Origin: an uncultured beta proteobacterium | Lineage (GTDB): Bacteria; Pseudomonadota; Gammaproteobacteria; Burkholderiales; SG8-39 | Reading direction: 5' to 3' | NCBI GenBank assembly: GCA_903859155.1 | Contig: CAIOLO010000027.1 | Location: 1-52,896, forward strand | Length of the DNA stretch: 52,896 nucleotides | Shown: positions 9,679-17,365 of the stretch, one piece after another | Layout: the number at the start of each line of letters is the position of its first letter | Position numbering within the stretch: position 1 is the stretch's first letter | Notes under the pieces: generated by a model | Told to the model about the DNA's origin: nothing | Seen by the model: the letters and a program-made list of their open reading frames with translations, nothing else | Databases searched by the model: none | Made by a program: the position numbers and the translations under genes

Positions 9679-10864
9679 TGCTCGCCAGGCGCCACTGCAG
9701 CGCCAGCGCCAGCAGCGCCCCGCCGAAGAAGATCACGCAAACCGCTGTCCATCCCGAATAGGCCAGCGCCATGCTGGCAAGGAACGCACCGGTGGTGTTG
9801 CCGCCCCAGTTGTGCGCGCCGAAGATGGTGTTGCTGCGGTTGCGCGCGCCGGCGTCGACGCCGGCGACCAGCGTCTGGTTGGCGACAATGGCGCCGCGCA
9901 GTCCGCAGTCCATCACCGCGGCGCCGACGATCACGGCGCCTATCCACCAGGCGGAAAACCCCAGTATCGCCAGGGATGCGATGAAGACGAATATCGAGGT
10001 CACCACCACCGGAAGCGCGCCGCTGCGGTCCATCCAGCGGCCCGCCGGCCGGGAGATGAAGACGCCGGCAGCCCCGGGGATCGCCATCATCCCGGCTTCG
10101 GCCGGGCCCATGCCGTGCAATAACAGCAGCATCGGCGCCAGCGTCGCCCAGAATCCGCCGTAACCGATGGCAAGAAAGAACTGCGTCGCCGAGGTCAGGC
10201 GCAGGCCGCGGTTGGCGCGATACAGGGTCCACACCGACCGCAGCAGCGAGCCGTAGCCGATCCGGGTGGTGGGCGCGACGCTGGGCAGGCGCAGCAACAG
10301 CGCCAGCGCGAGCGGCGTGAGCATCAGCACCCCAAAGACAAAGCTCCAGCGCCAGCCGAAATAGGCCCCGATCAGTCCGCTGGCCAGCCGGTTGAACAGG
10401 AAGCCCAGGAACATCGCCATCAGCACCGTTCCTACCACCTTGCCGCGCTCGTCCGGATGCGATGCACCCACGGCGATCGGCACCAGGTTCTGGGTGAGGC
10501 AGACGCAGGCGCCGAGAACGAAACTGCCCGCCATCATCACCCCCAGGGAAGAGGCGGTGGCAAGCACCACATTGGCGACAATCAGCATGCCCAGTTGCGC
10601 GAGCATCAAGCGGCGCTTGTCGACGCGGTCGCCTATGGGAACGATGAAGATCAGCCCGGTGAAGTAACCGGCATAGGTGAGCGTCGCCACCCAGCCGATG
10701 ACCGAAGGGCCCACGCCAAACTCCTGCGCCATCGCGCCGAGCACCGGCGAATGCACATGCATCACCCCGCCGGCGCAAAAACCGGTGCTGGCGAGCAGCA
10801 GCATCAGGCCGCGCGAAAGGCCGCCGGTTGCTGCGTGGGGAATTGGCGCGTTTTTTGAGCTCAT
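9659..10864 (-). CDS. MFS transporter
   Basis: 401 residues with about 12 membrane segments and an MFS motif between segments 2 and 3 (VPIGDRVDKRR). It resembles proton-coupled permeases and arabinose-efflux-type MFS proteins. Start 10864 places a short polar leader before the first membrane segment; a 23-codon upstream extension is polar and unlikely. It is divergent from the decarboxylase-like gene at 11026, sharing a 161-base promoter region, and its 3' end overlaps the oxygenase beta gene by 20 bases. Uptake of the aromatic acid handled by its neighbours is a reasonable guess, not shown. Confidence 0.88.
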   Translation of the reverse strand: MSSKNAPIPHAATGGLSRGLMLLLASTGFCAGGVMHVHSPVLGAMAQEFGVGPSVIGWVATLTYAGYFTGLIFIVPIGDRVDKRRLMLAQLGMLIVANVVLATASSLGVMMAGSFVLGACVCLTQNLVPIAVGASHPDERGKVVGTVLMAMFLGFLFNRLASGLIGAYFGWRWSFVFGVLMLTPLALALLLRLPSVAPTTRIGYGSLLRSVWTLYRANRGLRLTSATQFFLAIGYGGFWATLAPMLLLLHGMGPAEAGMMAIPGAAGVFISRPAGRWMDRSGALPVVVTSIFVFIASLAILGFSAWWIGAVIVGAAVMDCGLRGAIVANQTLVAGVDAGARNRSNTIFGAHNWGGNTTGAFLASMALAYSGWTAVCVIFFGGALLALALQWRLASTTGARR

Positions 10865-11025
10865 GTTTGCCCGTCGATGATAGCTGCTTTGGTCCACGGC
10901 GCTGCGCTCTTGGGCGATAATCCGCACAACCAAGCGGGGTGACCCGCAGGGCTCGCCAGGCCGCGCCGCAAAGGTGCGTCAAGCGGCGGGCTGCCGACTT
11001 TTACCAACAGGTGCAAGGAACCGCC

Positions 11026-12000
11026 ATGAAACTGATTGCCATCGAAGAACACTTCACCACGCAGATGTACAAAGAGAATGTCCCGGCCAACGAGTTCCGC
11101 AATTTCTACCTCACCTCGCGCAGCAAGCAGATCGGCCACGACATCTCCGAGCAGAACGCCGATATCGGCGCGATGCGCATCCGCCACATGGATGCGGTGG
11201 GCGTGGATGTGCAGGTGCTGTCTTTCGGTTCGCCGGGAGCGCAGGGTTTCGAGGCCGCCGTCGCGATCCCGATGGCGCGCGACGCCAACGACAAGCTCTA
11301 CCAGGCCATGCAGAAATATCCCGGCCGCTTCGAAGGCTTCGCGGCGCTGCCCACCGCCGACCCCGATGCCGCGGCGCGCGAACTGGAGCGTTGCGTGAAA
11401 CAACTGGGGTTCAAGGGCACCATGATCCACGGCCACACCCAGGGCAGCTTCCTCGACGACAAGAAATTCTGGGGCATTTTCGAAGTCGCGGAGAAGCTCG
11501 CAGTGCCCATCTACCTGCACCCGACCTATCCGCATCCTGACGCCATCCATGCCTATTTCGCCGGCTACGAGGACCTGGCGCGGGCCGCCTGGGGGTTTGC
11601 CGTCGATACCAGCTGCCATTTCCTGCGCATCGTGTTCTCGGGCGCATTCGATGCCTACCCGAAGCTGCAGTTCATCCTCGGACACCTGGGAGAGGGGCTG
11701 CCCTTTGCCATGCACCGCCTCAACGACCACACCTATCAGGCGGCCGCCAAGCGCGGACTGAAAAAGACGCCGCTCGAATATCTGCGCGACAACATGCTGG
11801 TCACCACCAGCGGCAACTGGTACGAGCCGGCGTTTGTCTGCACCGTGTTGGCGCTGGGCGTGGAAAAGATCCTGTTCGCCATCGACTGGCCCTATGAACC
11901 CAACACCGCCGGCGTCGAATTCCTGAAGAAAATTTCCATCAGCGACGCCGATCGCGAAAAGATCGCGCATGGCAACGCAGAGCGGATTTTGCGGATGTAG
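11026..12000 (+). CDS. Amidohydrolase-family decarboxylase, gamma-resorcylate decarboxylase-like
   Basis: 324 residues, the length of gamma-resorcylate (2,6-dihydroxybenzoate) decarboxylases. The TIM-barrel metal ligands of this group are present: the N-terminal EEHF motif (Glu7, Glu8, His9), His165 (LHPTYPHP), His220 (LGHLGE) and Asp287 (AIDWPY). Family members remove CO2 from hydroxybenzoates, 5-carboxyvanillate or aminocarboxymuconate semialdehyde. The exact substrate is open. AAGGAA lies 5 bases before the ATG. It is followed by an intrinsic terminator. With the Rieske oxygenase it fits an aromatic-acid degradation route (inference). Confidence 0.88.
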   Translation: MKLIAIEEHFTTQMYKENVPANEFRNFYLTSRSKQIGHDISEQNADIGAMRIRHMDAVGVDVQVLSFGSPGAQGFEAAVAIPMARDANDKLYQAMQKYPGRFEGFAALPTADPDAAARELERCVKQLGFKGTMIHGHTQGSFLDDKKFWGIFEVAEKLAVPIYLHPTYPHPDAIHAYFAGYEDLARAAWGFAVDTSCHFLRIVFSGAFDAYPKLQFILGHLGEGLPFAMHRLNDHTYQAAAKRGLKKTPLEYLRDNMLVTTSGNWYEPAFVCTVLALGVEKILFAIDWPYEPNTAGVEFLKKISISDADREKIAHGNAERILRM

Positions 12001-12069
12001 AAAAACCCGGGGAAGCGGCAGCGCTTCTCCAGGCAGGACCGCACGACCCTGCGGAGGGGATGGTCAGGA

Positions 12070-12099
12070 CCCGGATCTATTTTGATCCGGGCGTTTTTT
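12070..12099 (+). terminator. Intrinsic terminator after the decarboxylase gene
   Basis: An 8-base perfect stem (CCCGGATC at 12070-12077, GATCCGGG at 12084-12091), a 6-base loop and a run of six T residues follow on the plus strand. It lies 70 bases after the decarboxylase-like gene and overlaps the last codon of the convergent flavin reductase gene. Confidence 0.85.
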
Positions 12100-12622
12100 C
12101 GCGGCTGCCGAGCAGTTCATCCGATCCGAAAAACTTGCCCGCGTGAAACAGCAGCGGGCTCGAGGTCGTGTAGGTGAAACTGAGCACCTCGCCCAGGAAC
12201 ACAATGTGGTCGCCGGCCGGAACCCGTCCCACCGTGCGGCATTTGAACGTGGCCACGGCGCCGTGCAGTATCGGGCTGTGCGACTCGGACAGCTGCCATT
12301 TGTCGGGATGGAAATTGCGCGGCGCGGACACGGCGAAAATTTGTCCTTCCTGAAGATGTTCCTCGGCGAGGAGGTTGACCACGAACTCATCCACCTCGCG
12401 AAACACATGCATCACGCTCGAGGCATTGCGCAGCGACCACAGGATCAGCGGCGGATCGAGCGAGGCGGAGGAAAACGAGTTGACCGTCAGCCCGTGCAGA
12501 TTGCCCTGGGCGTCGCGCGCGGTGATGATCGCCACGCCGGTGGGAAAGCGGCCCAGGGCGTTGCGGAAGCCGCGCGAATCGAATTCGGCCGGTTTGCCTG
12601 CTTCAGATGCGGAATTGCTCAT
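12077..12622 (-). CDS. Flavin reductase domain protein
   Basis: 181 residues with the flavin-reductase-like FMN-binding split barrel: FRNALGRFPTGVAIIT near the N-terminus, the segment GLTVNSFSSASLDPPLILW and the C-terminal LLFHAGKF. Such proteins reduce FMN or FAD with NAD(P)H and pass the free reduced flavin to a partner oxygenase. A candidate partner is the luciferase-like oxygenase at 15886. Its ATG overlaps the stop of an upstream gene stub (12619-12846) by ATGA, so it was probably once the downstream gene of an intact pair. Confidence 0.9.
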   Translation of the reverse strand: MSNSASEAGKPAEFDSRGFRNALGRFPTGVAIITARDAQGNLHGLTVNSFSSASLDPPLILWSLRNASSVMHVFREVDEFVVNLLAEEHLQEGQIFAVSAPRNFHPDKWQLSESHSPILHGAVATFKCRTVGRVPAGDHIVFLGEVLSFTYTTSSPLLFHAGKFFGSDELLGSREKTPGSK

Positions 12623-12846
12623 GCGCCATGTGCCCTGTTTGCGTCCTGTTCAGACTGCCCGTCGATATTTCCGAGATATCCCATTCGCGGTATCGTGAAG
12701 CGATGGAAAATCTCTTCGGGCACCAGGTCCGGTGCGGTAAGCTCGGCACCTTCGATGGGAATTTTTCCGCTGACAATGTCGCGGCTGTGGTCAGCGTTGC
12801 TCACCGCCAATGTCAGTGATGTTTTTTTCATGAGTGTCTGCGTCAT
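12619..12846 (-). pseudogene. N-terminal stub of a 4,5-dihydroxyphthalate-decarboxylase-like gene
   Basis: 75 codons. Residues 8-49 (LTLAVSNADHSRDIVSGKIP, then GAELTAPDLVPEEIFHRF) match the start of the 4,5-dihydroxyphthalate decarboxylase family, proteins of about 330 residues with a periplasmic-binding-like fold. After residue 50 the similarity stops abruptly and an unrelated tail (RMGYLGNIDGQSEQDANRA) runs into the stop. The gene has lost some 280 codons. It sits directly upstream of the flavin reductase with an ATGA overlap, so the stub may still drive coupled translation of that gene. The family call is from memory of its N-terminal pattern. Confidence 0.65.
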
Positions 12847-12918
12847 CCCGGCTGTGCCCGGGGTCTCCTCGTGGGACCCCGCCTGGCGAAGCCGGATTCT
12901 AATGGAGGAGTCAAAACA

Positions 12919-14037
12919 ATGAATACCCCGTCAAATTCCGCCGCGGCGAGCGGTCCCTTCCGCGCCGAAGTGGTGGGCAGCCTGCTGCGGCCGGCGCGGC
13001 TGGTAGAGGCGCGCACCCGGGCCGCGAGCGGCGCGCTCGACGCGGCGGGCCTGCGCGCGGTCGAGGACGAGTGCATCCGCGAGGCGGTGGCCAGGCAGGA
13101 GGATGTCGGCCTGAAAGTGGTGACCGACGGCGAATTCCGCCGCACCTGGTGGAACCACGATTTCATGGGCAAGCTGGGCGGGGTGGAAGTGCGCGAGGAT
13201 CCGGGTGCAATGACTTTTGTCGGCTCCACCGACGTGCGCCTGACCTCGCGCGTCGTCGGGCGCGTGCACCACGCGCGCCCGATCATGGTCGCCGACTTCA
13301 GCTTTCTTCGTTCCGTCGCCAGGGTTACCCCGAAGAACTGCCTGCCGGCGCCTGCCATGCTCTATTACCGGGGCGGGCGTGCCGCCATCAGCAAGCAAGC
13401 CTATCCCGATCTGGATCAGTTGTGGATCGACGTCGGCCGCGCCTACGCCGAGGAAATCCGGCAATTGCACGCCGCCGGCTGCAATTACCTGCAGATCGAC
13501 GACACCAGCCACGCGTTCCTGTGCGATGAGCGCTTTCGCGCCTCGGTGCGCGAGCGCGGCGACAATCCGGACACCATGCTGGGTTTGCTTGCCGATGCAC
13601 TGAACCTTGCCATTGCCGAGCGCCCGCCCGGCATGACCATCGCCATGCACACCTGCCGCGGCAACTGGAAGAGCACCTGGATGGCCGAGGGCGGCTACGA
13701 GCCGGTGGCCGAGGTGGTCTTCAACCGGACCAAAGTGGACGCCTATTTCCTGGAGTACGACAGCGAGCGCGCCGGCGGATTCGAGCCGCTGCGTTTCGTT
13801 CCCAAGGGCAAGAAGGTGGTGCTGGGGCTGGTTTCAACCAAGACGCCGCAACTGGAGAACAAGGATGTTCTCAAGCGGCGCATAGACGAGGCTTCGAAAT
13901 ACGTGCCCCTCGAGAATCTTTCCATCAGCGGCCAGTGCGGCTTTGCCAGCAGCGTGCACGGCAACTCGCTCACCGAGGAGGAGCAGTGGCGCAAGCTTGC
14001 GCTGGTGGTGGAAGTCGCGCGCGAAGTGTGGGGTTAG
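12919..14037 (+). CDS. MetE-like cobalamin-independent methionine-synthase-II family protein
   Basis: 372 residues, the size of the C-terminal catalytic half of MetE alone. Zinc ligands line up with those of MetE: His244 and Cys246 (MHTCRGNW), Glu279 and Cys340 (GQCGF). The early motif RAEVVGSLLRP is typical. Such stand-alone proteins are often annotated as methionine synthase II but lack the N-terminal half needed for the folate-dependent reaction, and their methyl donor and acceptor are usually unknown. GGAGG lies about 10 bases before the ATG. Placed among aromatic-degradation genes, it might handle methyl groups from methoxylated aromatics (inference). A second, larger MetE-like gene lies at 18618. 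Confidence 0.88.
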   Translation: MNTPSNSAAASGPFRAEVVGSLLRPARLVEARTRAASGALDAAGLRAVEDECIREAVARQEDVGLKVVTDGEFRRTWWNHDFMGKLGGVEVREDPGAMTFVGSTDVRLTSRVVGRVHHARPIMVADFSFLRSVARVTPKNCLPAPAMLYYRGGRAAISKQAYPDLDQLWIDVGRAYAEEIRQLHAAGCNYLQIDDTSHAFLCDERFRASVRERGDNPDTMLGLLADALNLAIAERPPGMTIAMHTCRGNWKSTWMAEGGYEPVAEVVFNRTKVDAYFLEYDSERAGGFEPLRFVPKGKKVVLGLVSTKTPQLENKDVLKRRIDEASKYVPLENLSISGQCGFASSVHGNSLTEEEQWRKLALVVEVAREVWG

Positions 14038-14105
14038 CGTTCCGGCGCAAAAAGTGCCGTCGCCACGGCGACGCGGGAGCCATATTGGGGAACGCGACGG
14101 GGTGC

Positions 14106-14507
14106 TTAAACCCTGGCGTCGTACCTTTCCAGCTTGTGATGCCAGCCAAGCAGTTTTTCGTCGGCCGTCAACAGTGCTGCGCCATTCAGAATCGCGGTGG
14201 CGGCGATAAACCTGTCGGCAGGATCGTCGGGCAAACCTTCCAGGTCCAACGCGCGAACCGCGATCGCGCCATCCAGCGGGATTTCGCGCACACCCGCCGC
14301 TAGCACTTCGTCGCGCCAGTTTTTCGCGGGCGAGGGAAGTTTCAGGCGGCGACGCGAGTGCAGCATGCCCGCCTCCCAGAACAAGATCGCCGATACCGTC
14401 ACTTCGCCCGCGGCCCAGTTGCGTTCGATCAAGGCGCGCGACTTGCGCCCCAGCTTGCGATCGTCGTTGAGCGCCCACACCAGGACGTGAGTGTCGAGGA
14501 GGATCAC
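14106..14507 (-). CDS. vapC: VapC-type PIN-domain toxin
   Basis: 133 residues. PIN-domain acidic residues are present: Asp5 (LLDTHVLVW), Glu45 (FWEAGML), Asp98 (PADRF) and Asp116 (TADEKL). VapC toxins are RNases that cut tRNA or rRNA and are held inactive by the cognate antitoxin. The start is a GTG whose last two bases fall in the antitoxin stop (GTGA overlap), giving translational coupling. It forms a complete type II toxin-antitoxin pair with the gene at 14504. Confidence 0.9.
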   Translation of the reverse strand: MILLDTHVLVWALNDDRKLGRKSRALIERNWAAGEVTVSAILFWEAGMLHSRRRLKLPSPAKNWRDEVLAAGVREIPLDGAIAVRALDLEGLPDDPADRFIAATAILNGAALLTADEKLLGWHHKLERYDARV

Positions 14508-14740
14508 TTCTTCATAGCATCCCAGAGGCCCGCGTCCAGGGGCGAGACGATGTCGCCTTTGATGGCGATACGGTCCTTTTGCAGACCGATAATCGATTTT
14601 GCCCGCGGCGGCCGGTGCGGTTGAAGCTCGGCAATGGGCCGGCCATTCTTGGTGACGACAATGGTCCGCCCGGTGCGCGCCACCTCGTCCATCAATGCGA
14701 GGCATTTGGCCTTGAATTCGGAGGCTTGTATGGTGAACAT
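14504..14740 (-). CDS. vapB: Phd/YefM-type antitoxin of the VapBC pair
   Basis: 78 residues. The N-terminal half (ASEFKAKCLALMDEVARTGR, then IVVTKNGRPIAEL) is the Phd/YefM DNA-binding fold. The C-terminal tail should wrap and inhibit the toxin. AGGA lies about 6 bases before the ATG. Pairs of this type usually repress their own promoter; direct repeats just upstream (14756-14776) are a candidate operator. Confidence 0.9.
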   Translation of the reverse strand: MFTIQASEFKAKCLALMDEVARTGRTIVVTKNGRPIAELQPHRPPRAKSIIGLQKDRIAIKGDIVSPLDAGLWDAMKK

Positions 14741-14755
14741 GGGGTTTCCTAAGAT

Positions 14756-14776
14756 ATGACCATTATTATGACCATG
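14756..14776. promoter_or_regulatory. Candidate operator of the vapBC pair
   Basis: Two exact copies of TATGACCAT lie at 14756-14764 and 14768-14776, 12 bases apart start to start and so roughly on one face of the helix. They are 16-36 bases upstream of the antitoxin ATG and AT-rich against their surroundings, where a promoter -10 would be expected. Binding by the antitoxin-toxin complex is inferred from the general behaviour of these systems. Confidence 0.5.
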
Positions 14777-14992
14777 GACCGAAAATTGGTCAACAACAGG
14801 CCTCCCCCGGCCCTGGCCGTCCCGTGCCGATCAGAGCATTGGCCGTAGAAGAATTTTCCGCGCGAATCATCGGGACCCGGGAGTTCTCAGGCATCCGGAA
14901 ATTGCATTTTGAACTGTTCCGGCCCGGATACGCGGGCCGTTGCCGAGTTCCAACCGCACCGCTGCAGCGGGCGGTGCCGATGCTCTCGTTCA

Positions 14993-15820
14993 CTACTCGA
15001 ACCCGTCCGGCAGGCCCAGCCCCATGCGGATCTTCAATCCCTTGATCACTTCCTTGGTGGTGCCGGCAAGCGGCATGGACAGGCGCACCATGTCGGCTTC
15101 GCGCAAGAGGATGTTCATGTCTTTTTCCGCCCAGGGCATGCCGCTGTCCTCGGCGCGAAAGTCCATGGCCCAGTTCTGCGCGCTGGAGTGATGCAGGGCG
15201 GCGCGCAACTTTTCCGGGTCCACGCCCAGCGCCTGCCCCAGGCGCAGGCCTTCGTCGTTGGCCGAGGTGCAGGCCCAGAGGATGAGGTTGTTGACCATCT
15301 TGCCCACCTGGCCGGCGCCGGCGGGGCCGAGATGGAAAATGTCCGAAGCGAATGCCGAGAACGCCGGCTTGCAGGCTTCGAAGGCGGCTTCATCGCCCGC
15401 CCCCAGGATGAGCAGCCTGCCTTCCACTGCGGCGCGTTCGCCGCGGGTAAGCGGAATGTCGAGCAGTGTGATGCTGCGCGTCGCCAGGCGCGCGGCAAGG
15501 GTTCGGGTGTACTGCGGCGCGGCCGTGGAGCCCAGCGCCACGATCAAGCCGGCCTTTGCCCCTTCGACAATGCCGTCCTTGCCGTAGACCACCGCTTCGA
15601 CCTGGTTGTCGAAGCCCACCACCACAATGGCCAGTTCGCAGGCGCTTGCCACTTCGCGCGCGGTGGCCAACACGCGCACGCCTTCGGCTGCCGCCTGCGC
15701 GCAAGCCGCGGGCACCGGGTCGTAGCCGAGCACGCTGAAGCCTTTGGCGATCAGGTGCTTTGCCATCGGCCCGCCCATTTTTCCCAGGCCCAGGATTCCC
15801 ACTGTCTTGATGCTTTGCAT
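14993..15820 (-). CDS. Beta-hydroxyacid (3-hydroxyisobutyrate-type) dehydrogenase
   Basis: 275 residues. The NAD(P)-binding motif GLGKMG is at 11-16, and the catalytic lysine of the family is Lys174 in GQVGKMVNN, with Asn178 following. Members oxidise 3-hydroxyisobutyrate, tartronate semialdehyde and related short hydroxyacids. The substrate here is unknown. It starts directly back-to-back with the luciferase-like oxygenase gene, so the two share a control region of about 65 bases. Residues in the substrate loop (DIPLTRGERAA) differ from the usual DAPVSGG, which hints at a divergent substrate. Confidence 0.88.
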   Translation of the reverse strand: MQSIKTVGILGLGKMGGPMAKHLIAKGFSVLGYDPVPAACAQAAAEGVRVLATAREVASACELAIVVVGFDNQVEAVVYGKDGIVEGAKAGLIVALGSTAAPQYTRTLAARLATRSITLLDIPLTRGERAAVEGRLLILGAGDEAAFEACKPAFSAFASDIFHLGPAGAGQVGKMVNNLILWACTSANDEGLRLGQALGVDPEKLRAALHHSSAQNWAMDFRAEDSGMPWAEKDMNILLREADMVRLSMPLAGTTKEVIKGLKIRMGLGLPDGFE

Positions 15821-15885
15821 TGCGTTATTTCCTCCCGGGCGCGAATATACCCCAGGGGTTCAAATTCGATACTGGGGGAATTCAA

Positions 15886-16944
15886 TTGAAATTCGGCATC
15901 AACTTTTTTCCGGCATTCCGCGAGGCGGACAGCAGCACGCCGGATTTTTACGAGCAGTGCCTGCAACTGGCCGAGCGTGCCGACGCGCTGGGCTACCATT
16001 CGATCAAGACGGTCGAGCACTCGTTCTACGATTATGGCGGGCGCTCCCCCAACCCTTGCGTGTTCCTGTCGGCGGTGGCGATGCGCACGCGGCGTGCGCG
16101 CCTCATCACCGGCGCGGTGATCCCGGCGTTTCATCATCCGGCGCATCTGGGCGGGGACCTGGCGATGCTGGATAACCTCTCGCGCGGGCGCCTCGATGCC
16201 GGCTTCGGCCGCGCCTTTCTTCCCAAGGAGTTCGAGGTCTATGGCGTGTCGATGGATGACAGCCGGCCGAGGATGGAGGAGGCGATCGGCGTCATCAAGC
16301 GTCTGTGGACCGAGGACAGCGTCACGCACCAGGGCAGGTTCTGGCAGTTTTCCGACGTGCGCCTGATGCCGCGCGTGGTGCAAAAGCCGCATCCGCCGAT
16401 CTGGATAGCAGCCATCTCCACCGAAGAGTCCTTCGTCTACGCGGCCAAGAACGGCTTCAACATCATGATCGTCCCCTACGCCGGCAAGCCCGGGACTTTG
16501 CAGGAACTGGTGAAGACCTACCGTCGCGTCTGGCGCGAATCGGGACATCCGCCGGGTGAGGAAAAGGTGCAGGTGTCGATGTTCTGCTGCATGGATGAGA
16601 CGCGCGAGGCGGCGCGCAAAACCTTCAGCCGCATCATGAACCGCTACATCGAGACCTTCGCCGAGGCGGTGCTCGCCTGGCGCAATAGCTCGTCGCCGCA
16701 CTACGCCGGCTACGCGAAGATGGTGGAGAGCATCATTGCGACCCGACCCGATGACGTCATCGAAAAAGGCGGCGCCTATGTCGGTACGCCCGATGAAGTC
16801 ATCGCCCAGCTGCGTGCCGGCGCGGAGCGGTTCGGCGAGGTGGAACCGTCGTTGCAGATCAACATGGGCGGCGCCACCGACGCGGAGTCGATGCGCACGC
16901 TGGAACTGTTCGGCACTCGCGTGATGCCGGCGTTTCCGGACTGA
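15886..16944 (+). CDS. LLM-class (luciferase-like) flavin-dependent oxidoreductase
   Basis: 352 residues with the bacterial luciferase-like TIM barrel: LKFGINFFPAF at the first strand, YHSIKTVEHSFYDYG, then LITGAVIPAFHHP and LDAGFGRAF. Such proteins use reduced FMN or F420; in a betaproteobacterium FMN supplied by a flavin reductase (such as 12077-12622) is likely. The start is a TTG at 15886 with GGGGGA 7-8 bases upstream; a TTG 66 bases earlier lacks a good site and overlaps the divergent gene start. It may act in a monooxygenase step of the surrounding pathway. Confidence 0.88.
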   Translation: MKFGINFFPAFREADSSTPDFYEQCLQLAERADALGYHSIKTVEHSFYDYGGRSPNPCVFLSAVAMRTRRARLITGAVIPAFHHPAHLGGDLAMLDNLSRGRLDAGFGRAFLPKEFEVYGVSMDDSRPRMEEAIGVIKRLWTEDSVTHQGRFWQFSDVRLMPRVVQKPHPPIWIAAISTEESFVYAAKNGFNIMIVPYAGKPGTLQELVKTYRRVWRESGHPPGEEKVQVSMFCCMDETREAARKTFSRIMNRYIETFAEAVLAWRNSSSPHYAGYAKMVESIIATRPDDVIEKGGAYVGTPDEVIAQLRAGAERFGEVEPSLQINMGGATDAESMRTLELFGTRVMPAFPD

Positions 16945-16993
16945 TGCCGTAAATTACGCAAAATAACAAATCTTCATGACGTGTGGCGTGCCT

Positions 16994-17357
16994 TTACGGC
17001 CTATTTGTATTGCGCAGTGAAATAAATAAATCTACGGTGACGCCGGTTTCCTTGTTCATCCGCGCCCACATCAGCATCTCGGATTTGACGTAATCGGCGA
17101 TCACCGGGGGCGTCCAGGGCGTGATCTCCATGCCCAGTTCCACCAGCGCCGGCGCGGTTGTCCAACACAAAGACCTGACCCAGGCGCTGCCCGAGTTTGT
17201 CGGACACCAGGCGCGAGGTGCGATCGACATAGCCGCCCGGTGTCGAGGCGACAATCATCCGCACCGGCTTGAGCGGGTACTGCTGCGCAACCGCTGAAAA
17301 ACCCAAGCCAGCGGCGCCTACGGAGGTTACGGCACAGCGTAAGGCAATGTCTTTCAT
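16994..17357 (-). pseudogene. TctC/Bug-type solute-binding gene, internally deleted and frameshifted
   Basis: The N-terminal part (start 17357, about 75 codons) is a normal Bug start: a signal peptide, then YPLKPVRMIVASTPGGYVDR and the segment VFVLDNRAGAGG. Near 17150 the similarity jumps to the far C-terminus of the family (ITPWTPPVIADYVKSEM, WARMNKETGV) in another frame. About 200 codons of the middle are missing. It lies nine bases downstream of an intact TctC gene, so the two were probably tandem paralogues. Confidence 0.8.
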
Positions 17358-17365
17358 AGGTTCCC

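Noticed and set aside
12064-12408. Alternative minus-strand frame over the flavin reductase
   Set aside because: The flavin reductase frame has clear family motifs; this one does not.
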